The notes under the pieces were generated by a model, which saw only the letters and a list, made by a program, of their open reading frames with translations, was not told the DNA's origin and searched no databases. From TMED8 sp038125725 (GTDB taxonomy: Bacteria > Pseudomonadota > Alphaproteobacteria > Rhodospirillales > Casp-alpha2), in NCBI GenBank assembly GCA_038125725.1, contig JAYPEK010000015.1:1-64000 (forward strand): DNA of 64,000 nucleotides, read 5' to 3'. Positions 8,676 through 18,015 of the stretch are shown piece by piece; position 1 is the first letter of the stretch; every line of letters begins with the position of its first letter. A program made the position numbers and the translations under genes.

Positions 8676-9305
8676 ATGCACCTCCGCTTCGAACCCGGAC
8701 TTCGTGAACGCATTGCCGCACGCCTTACCGCGTTCGAACGCCACGCCATCAAAGACCCAGGCCTTCGGCGCGCAGCTGTTTCGGTGGTCATCGTCGGCGG
8801 CGGCGATTTCAAAGCGTCCGTGCTTCTGACCCGCCGGCCGACACACCTGAACCGCCACGGCGGACAATTCGCGCTGCCGGGCGGGCGGTTGGACGAAGGC
8901 GAGAGCGTCATCGACGCGGCCTTGCGCGAACTGCATGAGGAACTCGGTCTCGAGCTCGACCATACCGCCGTCATCGGCCGCCTCGATGACTATCCGACAC
9001 GCTCCGGGTTTCGTATATCGCCAGTGGTCCTATGGGGAGGGGATGCGCCCCGCCTGGCCCCCGACCCTAATGAGGTGGCGCGGGTATTTCACATCCCGCT
9101 CAGCGAACTCGATCATCCGGACCTGCCGCAAACCACCGAAACCGATGCCGGCGAGCATCCGGTGCTGAGCGTTCACCTGCCGACCGCCGGCGGCTCCGTC
9201 TATGCGCCGACGGCGGCTGTGCTCTATCAGTTTCGTGAGGTGGCCTTGCGCGGCGACGCAACACGCGTCCACCACTTCGATCAGCCCAAGTTCGCCTGGC
9301 AGTAG
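8676..9305 (+). CDS. Nudix hydrolase, CoA pyrophosphatase-like
   Basis: The 209-residue protein carries a perfect Nudix box at about residues 70-92 (G-x5-E-x7-REL-x-EE-x-GL; GGRLDEGESVIDAALRELHE is visible). It is preceded by LLTRRPTHLNRHGGQFALPG, the extra motif of the CoA pyrophosphatase (NudL) branch. Such enzymes cleave CoA or its derivatives to 3',5'-ADP and 4'-phosphopantetheine with Mg2+. The start ATG follows weak purine-rich sequence. It stands alone between the IS remnant and proS. Substrate assignment rests on the motif only; another nucleotide derivative is possible. Confidence 0.88.
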   Translation: MHLRFEPGLRERIAARLTAFERHAIKDPGLRRAAVSVVIVGGGDFKASVLLTRRPTHLNRHGGQFALPGGRLDEGESVIDAALRELHEELGLELDHTAVIGRLDDYPTRSGFRISPVVLWGGDAPRLAPDPNEVARVFHIPLSELDHPDLPQTTETDAGEHPVLSVHLPTAGGSVYAPTAAVLYQFREVALRGDATRVHHFDQPKFAWQ

Positions 9306-9389
9306 GATCGTCCCAGGCGCATGGACAAGCCCCGCGCCATTGCCTAGATTGCCGCCTGACCACCGTCGTCATCCGTCATGGAGATCCGA

Positions 9390-10703
9390 ATGCGCCTGAG
9401 CCGCTATTTCCTGCCGACCCTGAAAGAAAATCCGGCGGAAGCCCAGATCGTCTCGCACCGATTGATGCTGCGCGCCGGCATGATCCGGCAATCAAGCGCC
9501 GGCATCTATTCTTGGCTGCCGATGGGATTTCGGGTGCTGAAAAAGATCGAGCAGGTGGTGCGCGAAGAACAGGACGCCATGGGATGCCAGGAAGTGCTGA
9601 TGCCGACGATCCAGCCGGCCGATCTCTGGCGCCAGTCCGGCCGCTACGACGACTACGGCCCGGAAATGCTGCGCATCAAGGACCGGCACGATCGCGACAT
9701 GCTCTACGGTCCGACCAACGAAGAACAGATCACCGAAATCTTCGCCGGCTCGGTGCGGTCCTATAAGGACCTGCCGCAGCTGCTCTATCATATTCAGTGG
9801 AAATTCCGGGACGAAATCCGCCCGCGTTTCGGCGTCATGCGCGGCCGCGAGTTTCTGATGAAGGATGCCTATTCCTTCGATCTCGACGCGGCGGCCGGGC
9901 GGCGGTCCTATAACAAGTTCTTCATCGCCTATCTCAAGACCTACGAGCGCCTCGGTCTCAAGGCCATTCCCATGGCCGCCGATACGGGCCCCATCGGCGG
10001 CGACATGAGCCACGAGTTCCTGATCCTGGCCGAGACTGGCGAGAGCGAAATCGCCTGCCACCGCGATTACCTGGAAATGGACTGGGCCGGCTCAAACATT
10101 AGCTACGACGATAACCTGCAGCCGATCATCGACGGCTTCACGTCCAAGTACGCGGCCACCGACGAGAAACGCGACGAAGCGGCGGAGGCGGCGCTCGGCG
10201 ATGACCTGCGCACGGCACGCGGCATCGAGGTCGGGCACATCTTTTTCTTCGGCACCAAGTATTCCGACAAGCTGGGCGCCAAGGTCTCCGGCCCAGGCGG
10301 TGAGGACGTTACCGTCGAAATGGGTTCCTACGGCATTGGCGTATCGCGTCTCGTCGGCGGCATCATCGAGGCTTCGCACGACGACGCCGGCATCATCTGG
10401 CCCGAATCGGTGGCGCCCTTCAAGGTCGGGCTGATCAACCTGAAGGCCGACGACGCCGATTGCACCGCCGCCTGCGACAAGGCTTATGCCGACCTGACGG
10501 GCAAAGGTGTCGAGGTGCTCTACGACGACCGCGACATGCGCGCCGGCGCCAAGTTCGCCGACATGGACCTGATCGGCCTGCCGTGGCAACTGGTGGTCGG
10601 ACCGCGCGGGCTCAAGTCCGGCACCGTCGAGATGAAAAATCGGCGCTCCGGCGAGCGCGAGGAAATGAGCATGGAAAGCGCGCTTTCCAGGCTGTTGGTC
10701 TAG
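9390..10703 (+). CDS. proS: Prolyl-tRNA synthetase, short form without editing insertion
   Basis: ProRS charges tRNA-Pro. This 437-residue class II synthetase has motif 2 ([21 protein letters not shown]) at about residues 140-160, motif 3 ([16 protein letters not shown]) near 315, and a C-terminal anticodon-binding domain ending normally. It lacks the ~180-residue YbaK/INS editing domain found in E. coli, as is usual for alphaproteobacteria. I chose ATG 9390 ([10 protein letters not shown]) because GGAG at 9380-9383 is 6 bases upstream; ATG 9378 would add 4 residues. It precedes lolC after one accessory gene. Confidence 0.95.
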   Translation: MRLSRYFLPTLKENPAEAQIVSHRLMLRAGMIRQSSAGIYSWLPMGFRVLKKIEQVVREEQDAMGCQEVLMPTIQPADLWRQSGRYDDYGPEMLRIKDRHDRDMLYGPTNEEQITEIFAGSVRSYKDLPQLLYHIQWKFRDEIRPRFGVMRGREFLMKDAYSFDLDAAAGRRSYNKFFIAYLKTYERLGLKAIPMAADTGPIGGDMSHEFLILAETGESEIACHRDYLEMDWAGSNISYDDNLQPIIDGFTSKYAATDEKRDEAAEAALGDDLRTARGIEVGHIFFFGTKYSDKLGAKVSGPGGEDVTVEMGSYGIGVSRLVGGIIEASHDDAGIIWPESVAPFKVGLINLKADDADCTAACDKAYADLTGKGVEVLYDDRDMRAGAKFADMDLIGLPWQLVVGPRGLKSGTVEMKNRRSGEREEMSMESALSRLLV

Positions 10704-10714
10704 GACGGTCCCGA

Positions 10715-11359
10715 ATGGAAATTGCCATCCTGCTGTTTGACGGCACGACCCACCTGGACTCGGTGGGACCTTACGAGGTGCTGCACAACCTGCCGGATGC
10801 CGACGTCAAGTTCGTCGCCAAGGAGCGCAAGGTCTACCGCGACAAATGCGGCATGCTTGGCGTGGCGGCGGATTTCACCCTGGCGGACGTGACGGCGCCA
10901 GATATCCTGGTCGTTCCCGGCGGCGGCGGCGCGGACGGCGCTTCCGAGGACGCCGCCATCACCGAATGGGTCGCCACCGTCCACCAAACCACGGAATGGA
11001 CAACGTCGGTCTGCACCGGCTCGCTGATCCTCGGCGGTGCCGGCGTGCTGAGGGGCTTACGGGCCACCTCCCATTGGCGCGCCATGCAGACGCTGGCGGA
11101 TATTCACGGCGCGATCCCCACGAACGAGCGCGTGGTTCGGCAGGGCAAGGTGATTACCGCCGCCGGCGTCTCGTCCGGGATCGACATGGCGTTGACGCTG
11201 GCGGCTGAAATCGCTGGCGACGAGGTTGCCAAGACGATCCAACTCGGGATCGAGTACGATCCACAACCGCCGTTTTCGGCGGGCCGTTTCGCCGATGCGC
11301 CGGCGGAACGCGTCGCGCTCTGGCGCTCCGGCCTCAACAAGATCAAACGATCGGCCTGA
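10715..11359 (+). CDS. DJ-1/PfpI family protein, isonitrile hydratase-like
   Basis: A 214-residue protein of the class I glutamine amidotransferase-like fold. The nucleophile elbow TSVCTGSLILGGAGVL near residues 96-111 carries the reactive Cys, and the N-terminal DGTTHLDSVGPYEVL and later TSHW motifs match the isonitrile hydratase/ThiJ branch. Members hydrate isonitriles, glyoxalate reactive aldehydes, or serve as the ligand domain of AraC regulators; no DNA-binding domain is attached here. The ATG is 11 bases after proS and the gene ends 15 bases before lolC, so it is inserted in the proS-lol operon. The exact reaction is not determined. Confidence 0.85.
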   Translation: MEIAILLFDGTTHLDSVGPYEVLHNLPDADVKFVAKERKVYRDKCGMLGVAADFTLADVTAPDILVVPGGGGADGASEDAAITEWVATVHQTTEWTTSVCTGSLILGGAGVLRGLRATSHWRAMQTLADIHGAIPTNERVVRQGKVITAAGVSSGIDMALTLAAEIAGDEVAKTIQLGIEYDPQPPFSAGRFADAPAERVALWRSGLNKIKRSA

Positions 11360-11374
11360 AAAGGAAAAGAACAA

Positions 11375-12619
11375 GTGTTCAGCCGTTTCGAATGGATGGT
11401 GGCGTTGCGCTACCTGCGGTCCCGCCGCCAGGAGGGCTTCATCTCCGTCATCGCCTGGTTCTCGTTGCTGGGCATCGCGCTCGGCGTCGCCACGCTGATC
11501 ATCGTCATGGCGGTGATGAACGGCTTCCGCCAGGAACTGCTGACCCGTATTCTCGGCCTCAACGGCCATCTCAGCATCTACGCCAACCAGGGCGAGTTGA
11601 CCGACTTCGATACGCTGTCGGGCAAGCTCAAGGGGATGAAAGGGGTGGTCGCCGTCTCGCCGATGATCGAGGGGCAGGTGATGGTCACCGCCAACGGCGC
11701 TTCGCAGGGCTCGGTGGTGCGCGGGCTCAGGCCGTCGGATTTGAAGAAACGCGACATCGTCGCCTCGAACATCGTCTCCGGCAGCCTCGACAATTTCATC
11801 GGCAAGGATGCGGCGATCATCGGCGAGCGCATGGCCAACAAATTGGGCGTCCGCGTCGGCGACAAGATCACCCTGATTTCGCCAAAGGGGCAGGTGACGG
11901 CGTTCGGCACCATGCCGCGGCTCAAGGCCTACCGGGTGGCCGCGACCTTTTCCATCGGCATGTACGAATACGATTCGAGCTTTGTCTTCATGCCGTTGGA
12001 AGCCGCCCAGGCCTACTTCAAGCATCAGAACAGCGTCACTAATTTGGAAGTCTTTGGCGACAATCCGGCGACGGCGCCCGAACTGGCCACGCAGATCATG
12101 ATCGCCATGAAGGGCGAAGTGCGCGTGCACGACTGGCAGCGCGCCAACGCCAGCTTCTTTAACGCCATTCAGGTGGAACGCAACGTCATGTTCCTGATCC
12201 TGACGCTGATCATCCTGGTCGCCGCCTTCAACATCATCTCGTCGATGATCATGCTGGTGAAGGACAAAGGCCGCGACATCGCCATCCTGCGCACCATGGG
12301 CGCGACGCGCGGCATGATCATGCGGGTGTTTTTCCTCGCCGGCGCCAGCGTCGGCACTATCGGCACGCTGGCCGGCTTCGGGCTTGGGCTTTCGTTCGCC
12401 GCCAATATCGAGAGCATCCGGCAATGGATTCAAGGCCTGACCGGCACCGAACTGTTTGCCGCCGAAATCTATTTCCTCTCCAAGCTGCCGGCCGTCGTCG
12501 ATCCCTCGGAGGTGATCGCCGTGGTGATCATGGGCCTGGCGCTCTCTTTCGCCGCGACCCTCTATCCGTCCTGGCGCGCGGCCCGTACCGATCCGGCGGA
12601 GGCGCTGCGCTATGAGTAA
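11375..12619 (+). CDS. lolC: Lipoprotein-releasing ABC transporter permease LolC/LolE type
   Basis: This inner-membrane permease of the Lol system extracts outer-membrane lipoproteins and passes them to LolA. The 414-residue protein has an N-terminal helix after [20 protein letters not shown], a large periplasmic domain (about residues 45-265), and three C-terminal helices beginning at [20 protein letters not shown], including the FtsX-like motif [19 protein letters not shown]. Only one permease gene is present, as in many alphaproteobacteria where it probably forms a homodimer. The start is GTG after AAAAGGAAAAG. It overlaps lolD by 8 bases. Confidence 0.94.
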   Translation: MFSRFEWMVALRYLRSRRQEGFISVIAWFSLLGIALGVATLIIVMAVMNGFRQELLTRILGLNGHLSIYANQGELTDFDTLSGKLKGMKGVVAVSPMIEGQVMVTANGASQGSVVRGLRPSDLKKRDIVASNIVSGSLDNFIGKDAAIIGERMANKLGVRVGDKITLISPKGQVTAFGTMPRLKAYRVAATFSIGMYEYDSSFVFMPLEAAQAYFKHQNSVTNLEVFGDNPATAPELATQIMIAMKGEVRVHDWQRANASFFNAIQVERNVMFLILTLIILVAAFNIISSMIMLVKDKGRDIAILRTMGATRGMIMRVFFLAGASVGTIGTLAGFGLGLSFAANIESIRQWIQGLTGTELFAAEIYFLSKLPAVVDPSEVIAVVIMGLALSFAATLYPSWRAARTDPAEALRYE

Positions 12620-13349
12620 CGGAGCCCTCGACGCCATCGAAACGGTCGGGCCGGACACCATGGCCCGGAGCGGCGGGCCGGTACTCAAGCTCGCCAATAT
12701 TCATCACGCCTTCGGCAAAGGGCATCGTCGGCTCGATATCCTCACCGGGGCCGAACTCGAGGTCGGACCGGGCGAGATTGTCGCCCTGGTCGGCCCTTCG
12801 GGGGCAGGGAAGTCGACACTGCTGCATATTGCCGGACTGTTGGAATCGCCAGACAGCGGCCAGGTCTCCATCGCCGGCGAAGACTGCGCCGGCCTCGGTG
12901 ACAACGCGCGCACGCTGGTGCGGCGTCGTTCGCTCGGTTTCGTCTACCAATACCACCACCTATTGGCTGAATTTTCGGCGCTCGAAAACATCGTCATCCC
13001 GCAGATCATCGCCGGATACTCGCGCAAGGAAGCCAAGAGCCGCGCGCAGCAGATACTGGAGTGGATGGGGCTATCCGACCGCGCGACGCACCGGCCGGCG
13101 AAGCTCTCCGGCGGTGAGCAGCAGCGCGTCGCCATCGGCCGTGCCATCGCCGCCAGTCCGGCGCTGCTGTTGGCCGACGAACCGACCGGCAACCTGGACC
13201 CAGGCACCGCCGATGAGGTCTTTCAGGTGCTGCTGAAGCTGGTGCGCGGATCGGGCATGGCAGCGCTGGTCGCCACCCACAATCCGGACCTTGCGGCACG
13301 AATGGATCGCACGGTGCGCCTGGAAGATGGTAAACTCGTGACCGCATGA
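12612..13349 (+). CDS. lolD: Lipoprotein-releasing ABC transporter ATPase
   Basis: LolD is the cytoplasmic ATPase that powers lipoprotein release by LolC. Walker [13 protein letters not shown], the signature [16 protein letters not shown] and Walker [13 protein letters not shown] are all intact, with the switch His in VATHNPDLA. The 245-residue protein has an N-terminal extension of about 20 residues before the ABC core; a downstream ATG at 12660 is an alternative start. Its start lies within the last codons of lolC, and its stop overlaps the ATG of the phospholipase-like gene (ATGA), giving a three-gene coupled unit. Confidence 0.95.
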   Translation: MSNGALDAIETVGPDTMARSGGPVLKLANIHHAFGKGHRRLDILTGAELEVGPGEIVALVGPSGAGKSTLLHIAGLLESPDSGQVSIAGEDCAGLGDNARTLVRRRSLGFVYQYHHLLAEFSALENIVIPQIIAGYSRKEAKSRAQQILEWMGLSDRATHRPAKLSGGEQQRVAIGRAIAASPALLLADEPTGNLDPGTADEVFQVLLKLVRGSGMAALVATHNPDLAARMDRTVRLEDGKLVTA

Positions 13350-13843
13350 TCGGACGTAGTCTCATAGGTTTGGCCGTCCTGGCCCTGGTCGCGCTGACAT
13401 CGCCTCCGGCATCGGCGCAATCGTCGATGATGTCGATGCCCATGTACGGCAACTGGTGCGGGCCGGGTCATCCATCGAACCCGCTTCGGGCCTCGCTGAA
13501 GCCAGTCGATCCGCTCGACGCGGCCTGCATGGAACATGACATCTGTTACGCCAGCGTCGGTTCGATGAACTGCGCCTGCGATATCCGGCTGATGAACAGG
13601 CTCAAGTACACACGTTATCCGCATCCGCACCTGCAGACCCTGGCGCGCGCCATGTACGACGCCATCGCCATGACGCCCTGTACCGATCCGGCCGGCATGG
13701 CCTACAAGCAAGCTTGTGTCTGGCGGGATATGGCCGCCGACGTGGCGAGCGGGCGCTCGTCGCCGTTCGACATGCCGATGCGCTGGATGTATCTCGGGAT
13801 CGAGACGCTCAACAACAAAAGCTGGCTCGAGGGCTGGCGCTAG
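13346..13843 (+). CDS. Secreted phospholipase A2-like protein
   Basis: The 165-residue protein has a Sec signal peptide (residues 1-24, cleavage expected after SPPASA). It then carries the two hallmarks of secreted phospholipase A2: a calcium loop YGNWCGPG at 34-41 and the catalytic segment C61-x2-H64-D65-x-C67. Seven cysteines in the mature part suggest disulfides and a periplasmic or extracellular location. Family enzymes release the sn-2 fatty acid from phospholipids with Ca2+; activity here is inferred from motifs only. Its ATG overlaps the lolD stop, so it is translated with the Lol exporter, an unusual partner. Its stop overlaps that of the convergent nitrile hydratase operon by 4 bases. 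Confidence 0.78.
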   Translation: MIGRSLIGLAVLALVALTSPPASAQSSMMSMPMYGNWCGPGHPSNPLRASLKPVDPLDAACMEHDICYASVGSMNCACDIRLMNRLKYTRYPHPHLQTLARAMYDAIAMTPCTDPAGMAYKQACVWRDMAADVASGRSSPFDMPMRWMYLGIETLNNKSWLEGWR

Positions 13844-14196
13844 CCCTTCGCGGCGCCGAGGCTGACCGGTTGGCCGTGCGGCGTGTTCAGGTAGGCGCGC
13901 CGCCAGGTTTCCTTGCGTTCGGCCAGGCTTTCCGGATCGGCGGCGCCTTTTTCGGAAACCAGCCGTTCCAGCGCTCTCAGCCAATGATCGTAGTAGGTGT
14001 CGCCCAAATCTGGATCGCCGGCATCGCGCGCCTTCTGCATCTCGTCGCCGATGGTTTCGGTCCATTCCTTCCAGGTAAACAGGCCTGATTCGGAGAGCTG
14101 CACGGCCAGCGCTAAGGCTTCCGCCTGCCAGGGCTCGTCGAACACCGGGCCGGTCTCGTCGTGCGGCTGCAGGGGCAGGGGCGTGAAGTCGCTCAT
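13840..14196 (-). CDS. Nitrile hydratase accessory protein
   Basis: A 118-residue protein downstream of the alpha and beta nitrile hydratase genes. It resembles the N-terminal part of the beta subunit (YYDHWLRALERLVSEKG here against [17 protein letters not shown] in beta), as known for the small activator/cobalt-chaperone family (P14K/NhlE type) that exchanges cobalt into the alpha subunit. Its ATG overlaps the beta stop (ATGA), so all three are coupled. A beta-like N-terminus is also found in thiocyanate hydrolase subunits, a less likely alternative given the gene order. No P47K-type GTPase is nearby, consistent with a cobalt enzyme. Confidence 0.82.
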   Translation of the reverse strand: MSDFTPLPLQPHDETGPVFDEPWQAEALALAVQLSESGLFTWKEWTETIGDEMQKARDAGDPDLGDTYYDHWLRALERLVSEKGAADPESLAERKETWRRAYLNTPHGQPVSLGAAKG

Positions 14197-14852
14197 GCGC
14201 GCTCCAGGTAGGGTTCCCACATGTCGACATAGACCGGGTCCGGTCCCGCGTGACTGTGGCCCCAAAGTTCATCGGGCTCGAAACGCACCGAATAGAGATG
14301 CTCGCCCGTACGGTTTCCCTGCGCATTCGTGTCGGCAAAGACATGCACGCCGTGCAGCCGATCGATGGTGCCGATGCGGCCGTGCGTATAACGCGGCGCG
14401 CGGGTGTGGGTGAGGGGGTTGTCGTGCGTGACCCGCACCTTGTCGCCGACTTTGTACCCGGCGGATCGGTCGTCCTGCATCCGGGTCGGGCCGCCGGACG
14501 CCAGGATGCGCTTGGCGCCTTCCACGTCGGGGACCGCGTATCCCGTCGCCGGCTGGGTTGCATGGCCGCTTTTCAGCTCCTCGGCGCTGACCATGCCCTT
14601 TTCGACGATCAGGCGTTCCAGGCCCGCCATCCAGTTTTCGTAGTAGGTATGGCGCAGGTAATCGACGGGATGCTGCTGTTCGCGGGCGAAGCGCGATTCA
14701 TCGATATTCCATTGCCCCAGGAAACCGCATGCAACGGTAACGGCGAAGGCGCGCCGTTCCCAGTCGTCGTGAAAGATCGGCTCCTCCGCTTCGGCTTCCG
14801 GATTGACGGGGCCGAGACCGTGTTCGCCGCCGAGATCGTGCGGCCCGTTCAT
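14193..14852 (-). CDS. nthB: Nitrile hydratase subunit beta
   Basis: The beta subunit shapes the active site and clamps the metal-bearing alpha subunit of nitrile hydratase, which converts nitriles to amides. The 219-residue protein begins [16 protein letters not shown], the family start. It has the [10 protein letters not shown] segment and the C-terminal SH3-like domain ([35 protein letters not shown]). Its ATG overlaps the alpha stop (ATGA) and its stop overlaps the accessory gene start, giving an alpha-beta-accessory operon on the minus strand. No amidase gene follows, so the amide product must be handled elsewhere. Confidence 0.92.
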   Translation of the reverse strand: MNGPHDLGGEHGLGPVNPEAEAEEPIFHDDWERRAFAVTVACGFLGQWNIDESRFAREQQHPVDYLRHTYYENWMAGLERLIVEKGMVSAEELKSGHATQPATGYAVPDVEGAKRILASGGPTRMQDDRSAGYKVGDKVRVTHDNPLTHTRAPRYTHGRIGTIDRLHGVHVFADTNAQGNRTGEHLYSVRFEPDELWGHSHAGPDPVYVDMWEPYLERA

Positions 14853-15463
14853 GCGCCTGGCCCTTTGAGCACTTCGACGCCGACCATGGAATTCCGCGTC
14901 ACCAGATCCGCCAATTGCTCTTCCGACCAGCCTTCCGTGCCGGCGGGGCGCTCGGGGATTACCAGATAGCGCATTTCCGAGGTCGAATCCCACACCCGCA
15001 CCTCCTTGCCGGCCGGGACTTCGGTGCCGAACTCGGCCAGCACGCCGCGCGGGTCCTGAACCACGCGCGAGCGGTAGGGGGCCGATTTGTACCAGACCGG
15101 CGGCAATCCCAGAACCGTCCAGGGATAACACGAACAGAGCGTGCAGACGACGACGTTGTGGACGTCCCGGGTGTTCTCGACGGCGACGATATGCTCGCCC
15201 TGGCGGCCCTCGAACCCGAAGGTCTCCTTGATCGCCGCCGAGCAGTCTTCCTTGATGGCGGCTTTGAAATCGTCGTCGGTCCAGGCCTTGGCCACCACCC
15301 GCGCGCCGTTGCGCGGGCCCACCTTGTGTTCGTAGGTGTCGATCAGGACATCCAGGACATCGGGGTCGATCAGGCCTTTCTCCACCAATAGGCTTTCCAG
15401 CGCCTTAACCCGCAGCGCGGGATCGGGTGGGGGATCTGTATGGTCGTGTCCGTCATGGGGCAT
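14849..15463 (-). CDS. nthA: Nitrile hydratase subunit alpha, cobalt type
   Basis: The metal-binding subunit of nitrile hydratase. The claw motif [10 protein letters not shown], near residues 110-119, supplies three Cys ligands, two of which are oxidised in characterised enzymes. Thr after the first Cys is the signature of cobalt rather than iron forms, where Ser is usual. The 204-residue length is normal. I chose ATG 15463 because GGAGGA lies 9 bases upstream; an in-frame TTG at 15484 precedes that site. The N-terminus is His/Asp-rich ([11 protein letters not shown]), which could help collect metal. It is the first gene of a three-gene minus-strand operon. Confidence 0.94.
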   Translation of the reverse strand: MPHDGHDHTDPPPDPALRVKALESLLVEKGLIDPDVLDVLIDTYEHKVGPRNGARVVAKAWTDDDFKAAIKEDCSAAIKETFGFEGRQGEHIVAVENTRDVHNVVVCTLCSCYPWTVLGLPPVWYKSAPYRSRVVQDPRGVLAEFGTEVPAGKEVRVWDSTSEMRYLVIPERPAGTEGWSEEQLADLVTRNSMVGVEVLKGPGA

Positions 15464-15701
15464 GGTCGTCGCTCCTCCGTGCAATGTTGCGAAGATTATA
15501 GATGGCGACGTGCCGCGATCAATCGCCCGATTGTCCGCATCAGTTCATGTAAAAACCTTATATTAAAATATAAAATATTGAAAATTAACGTTTATTTGTG
15601 AATGAAAGGCAATACTCTTTACCCCAATCCAATGTCGCGAACAGAATCCATTCGTGCGACAGATGGCGTGGATTGACCATGAAAGTGGGAGGTTTCATGC
15701 A
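15464..15701. promoter_or_regulatory. Divergent AT-rich promoter region
   Basis: The 238 bases between the nitrile hydratase operon (leftward) and the ketopantoate-reductase-like gene (rightward) include an AT-rich core at about 15550-15600 with TATATTAAAATATAAAATAT. It must carry the start signals for both directions. I cannot fix -35/-10 boxes with confidence. No operator dyad longer than a few bases stands out apart from the AT-rich palindrome itself, and no regulator gene is adjacent. Confidence 0.5.
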
Positions 15702-16757
15702 ATGCCATACCGTGTTCTCATTCTAGGTGCGTCCTATGGGTCGCTGTTGGCGTCGAAGCTGGCGCTCGCCAGCCACGACGTCACCATGGTCTGCCTGCCG
15801 AACGAAGTCGAATTGATCAACGCCGAAGGCATCCGCGTGCGGTTGCCGGTGCGTGGCCGCGACGGCCTCGTGGAGATCGATTCCCGTAATCTGTCAGGCA
15901 AGGTCTCGGCCTCGTCGCCGGAAGACGCCCGTCCCGAAGACTACGATCTCGTGGCGCTCGCCATGCAGGAGCCGCAGTACGGTTCGCCGGGCGTGCGGGA
16001 GCTTCTGCCCCGCGTGGCGAAATCCAAGGTGCCCTGCATGTCGATCATGAACATGCCGCCGCTGCCCTACATGGGGCGCATTCCCGGCGTCGACATGGCC
16101 AGCCTAGAGGGATGCTATGCGGACGCCGCCGTGTGGAAGGATTTCGATCCCGCCGACATGACGCTCTGCAGCCCGGACCCGCAGGCCTTCCGCCCGCCGG
16201 AAGAACCCATCAACGTGCTGCAGGTGGCGCTGCCGACCAATTTCAAGGCGGCGCGGTTCCAATCGGACGCGGCCACCGACATGCTGCGCGCCATGCAGAC
16301 CGATATCGAAGCGATCCGCTTCGATGCCGACGGCGAAAGCCTGGAACTGCCGGTGAAACTGAAGGTGCACGAGTCGGTCTTCGTGCCGTTTGCCAAGTGG
16401 GCCATGCTGCTGACCGGCAACTACCGCTGCGTCGAGGAAAGCTCGGTGCGCTCGATCAAGGACGCCGTGCACAGCGACCTCGATCGTTCGGCGCGCATCT
16501 ACGCCAGCGTCAACGCCCTTTGTATCCGCCTCGGCGCCGACGAGGCCGACCTTGTGCCGTTCGAGAAGTACGCCAATGCCGCAAAAGGCCTGGTCAAGCC
16601 GTCATCGGCGGCACGCGCCATCGACGCCGGCGCACCGAACATCGAACGGGTCGACAAGTTGGTCAAGGCGGTCGCGGATTCACTGGGGGTCGAGGTGGAA
16701 TCGGCCGACGAGACCGTCGCCCGGGTCGACGCGCGTCTCGCCGCCAACCGGAACTGA
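15702..16757 (+). CDS. Ketopantoate reductase (ApbA/PanE)-like protein
   Basis: The 351-residue protein has an N-terminal Rossmann dinucleotide site (VLILGASYGSLLASKLA) and the two-domain plan of 2-dehydropantoate 2-reductases, with a helical C-terminal half containing KLKVHESVFVPFAKWAMLLTGNYRC. The Gly-x-Gly pattern is altered (GASYGS) and the classical KxxxN motif is not obvious, so a different 2-keto substrate or a non-catalytic role is possible. GGGAGG at 15687-15692 supports ATG 15702; an upstream in-frame ATG at 15654 lacks such a site. It converges with the enolase-superfamily gene 4 bases away. Confidence 0.65.
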   Translation: MPYRVLILGASYGSLLASKLALASHDVTMVCLPNEVELINAEGIRVRLPVRGRDGLVEIDSRNLSGKVSASSPEDARPEDYDLVALAMQEPQYGSPGVRELLPRVAKSKVPCMSIMNMPPLPYMGRIPGVDMASLEGCYADAAVWKDFDPADMTLCSPDPQAFRPPEEPINVLQVALPTNFKAARFQSDAATDMLRAMQTDIEAIRFDADGESLELPVKLKVHESVFVPFAKWAMLLTGNYRCVEESSVRSIKDAVHSDLDRSARIYASVNALCIRLGADEADLVPFEKYANAAKGLVKPSSAARAIDAGAPNIERVDKLVKAVADSLGVEVESADETVARVDARLAANRN

Positions 16758-16760
16758 CGC

Positions 16761-17894
16761 TCAGTCGAAGGTTTCGTGTCCGGTCTGCCAGGCCGATAGC
16801 GCCTCCAGCGGCACATCGGCGCCGAAACCGGGGCCGTCGCCGATGCGGAAATCGCCGTCGGCGATGCCCGGCACCAGATCGGTGAACACGGTGCGCAGCG
16901 GGTTTTCGTTGCTGTCGACCTCCAACAGGCCGTCGCCGCCGGCGGCCGCCAGCAATTGCGCCGAATGCAGAAGCCCGATGCCGCCCGCCAGCCAATGCGG
17001 GCAATAGGTATGGCCGGCGGCCAGGGTCTCGCGCGCGATCTTCCAACTGGCCTCGATGCCGCCCCATTTGCCGATGTCGGGCTGCATGAAATCCAGCCAC
17101 TCCAACGCGGCGCTGAAATCCGGGAAGGCGCGCAGATTCTCGCCGCCGGCAAGTGGGATGGCGCATTCGACCTTCAGCGTTTTCCATTCCGATGCCGGAC
17201 GGTCGACCAGGATCGGCTCCTCCAGCCAACCGAGGGGGAATTGCGCCAGCGTATCGGCGGCGGCGACGGCCTCTTCCAGGGACCAGCGCTGGTTGGCATC
17301 GACGAACAGCCGTTCGCCCGCCTGCATCTGCTCGTAGAGCCCTGCGATGTTGCGCTCGTCGGTGTCGCCGGGGAAACCGACCTTGAGCTTATAAGCCCGG
17401 TAACCTTCCGCCTGGCAGCGGGGCAGGTTCTCCAGGCAATCGGTCGGATTGAGGCCGCTGGCGTAGGCCGGGACCGTATCCACCGCGTCCGGGTTGAGAA
17501 GATGGCGTAGCGGTGCGTCCGCCTTCCGAGCCGCAAGGTCCCAAAGCGCCTGGCTGACCGCGCAGATGATCGACGCGACCGGGCCCGGTTCGTCCGACTG
17601 CACCGCCAGGACGTGCAGCTTCTCGCGCAACCCATCGCAGAAACCGCCGATGTCCGCCAGGTCCAACTCGGCGCCGATCAGCACGTTCGGCAATGCCCAA
17701 CCGGCCAGGCGCGCGCGGTGCTCGATGGTGATGGCGGGGAAATTGCCCCAGATCTCACCCCAGCCCACGTCACCGTCGGTGGATTCGATCCGCATCAGCG
17801 CCATCGCCCGGCTGGGCAGGCTGGAAAACGACATCACCACGGTCTGGCTGACCTGGGCGCGGTAGGAGATCACGTCGAGTTGCTTGATTTTCAT
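16761..17894 (-). CDS. Mandelate racemase/muconate lactonizing enzyme family protein
   Basis: A 377-residue enolase-superfamily enzyme. Such proteins abstract a proton alpha to a carboxylate using Mg2+. The KxK catalytic motif (AYKLKVGF) lies near residue 165, the metal ligands follow in order in LFVDANQRW, GWLEEPI and AGGENL, and CPHWLAGG is in the place of the late catalytic region. The N-terminal capping domain begins MKIKQLDVISYRA. The substrate cannot be named from sequence; acid-sugar dehydration, cycloisomerisation and dipeptide epimerisation are all possible. The gene diverges from dnaE across 121 bases and converges with the reductase-like gene. Confidence 0.85.
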   Translation of the reverse strand: MKIKQLDVISYRAQVSQTVVMSFSSLPSRAMALMRIESTDGDVGWGEIWGNFPAITIEHRARLAGWALPNVLIGAELDLADIGGFCDGLREKLHVLAVQSDEPGPVASIICAVSQALWDLAARKADAPLRHLLNPDAVDTVPAYASGLNPTDCLENLPRCQAEGYRAYKLKVGFPGDTDERNIAGLYEQMQAGERLFVDANQRWSLEEAVAAADTLAQFPLGWLEEPILVDRPASEWKTLKVECAIPLAGGENLRAFPDFSAALEWLDFMQPDIGKWGGIEASWKIARETLAAGHTYCPHWLAGGIGLLHSAQLLAAAGGDGLLEVDSNENPLRTVFTDLVPGIADGDFRIGDGPGFGADVPLEALSAWQTGHETFD

Positions 17895-18015
17895 GGCCGC
17901 GACTTTAGGCGAGGGATCAACTATCAACAAGAACTGAAAAATCTTGTGGAAAACCCGCTCCTGTGCCCCAACATCTGGTGACATCGGCGCCGAAGTATGG
18001 GATCGTTCACGGGTC

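Noticed and set aside
11057..12697. A 546-codon minus-strand frame opposite lolC
   Set aside because: Shadow of lolC, rich in His, Arg, Asp and Gly as expected from antisense of GC-rich membrane protein codons.
13840..15463. Thiocyanate hydrolase instead of nitrile hydratase
   Set aside because: The full-length beta subunit, the order alpha-beta-accessory and the short accessory fit nitrile hydratase better; thiocyanate hydrolase has three structural subunits in a different order.
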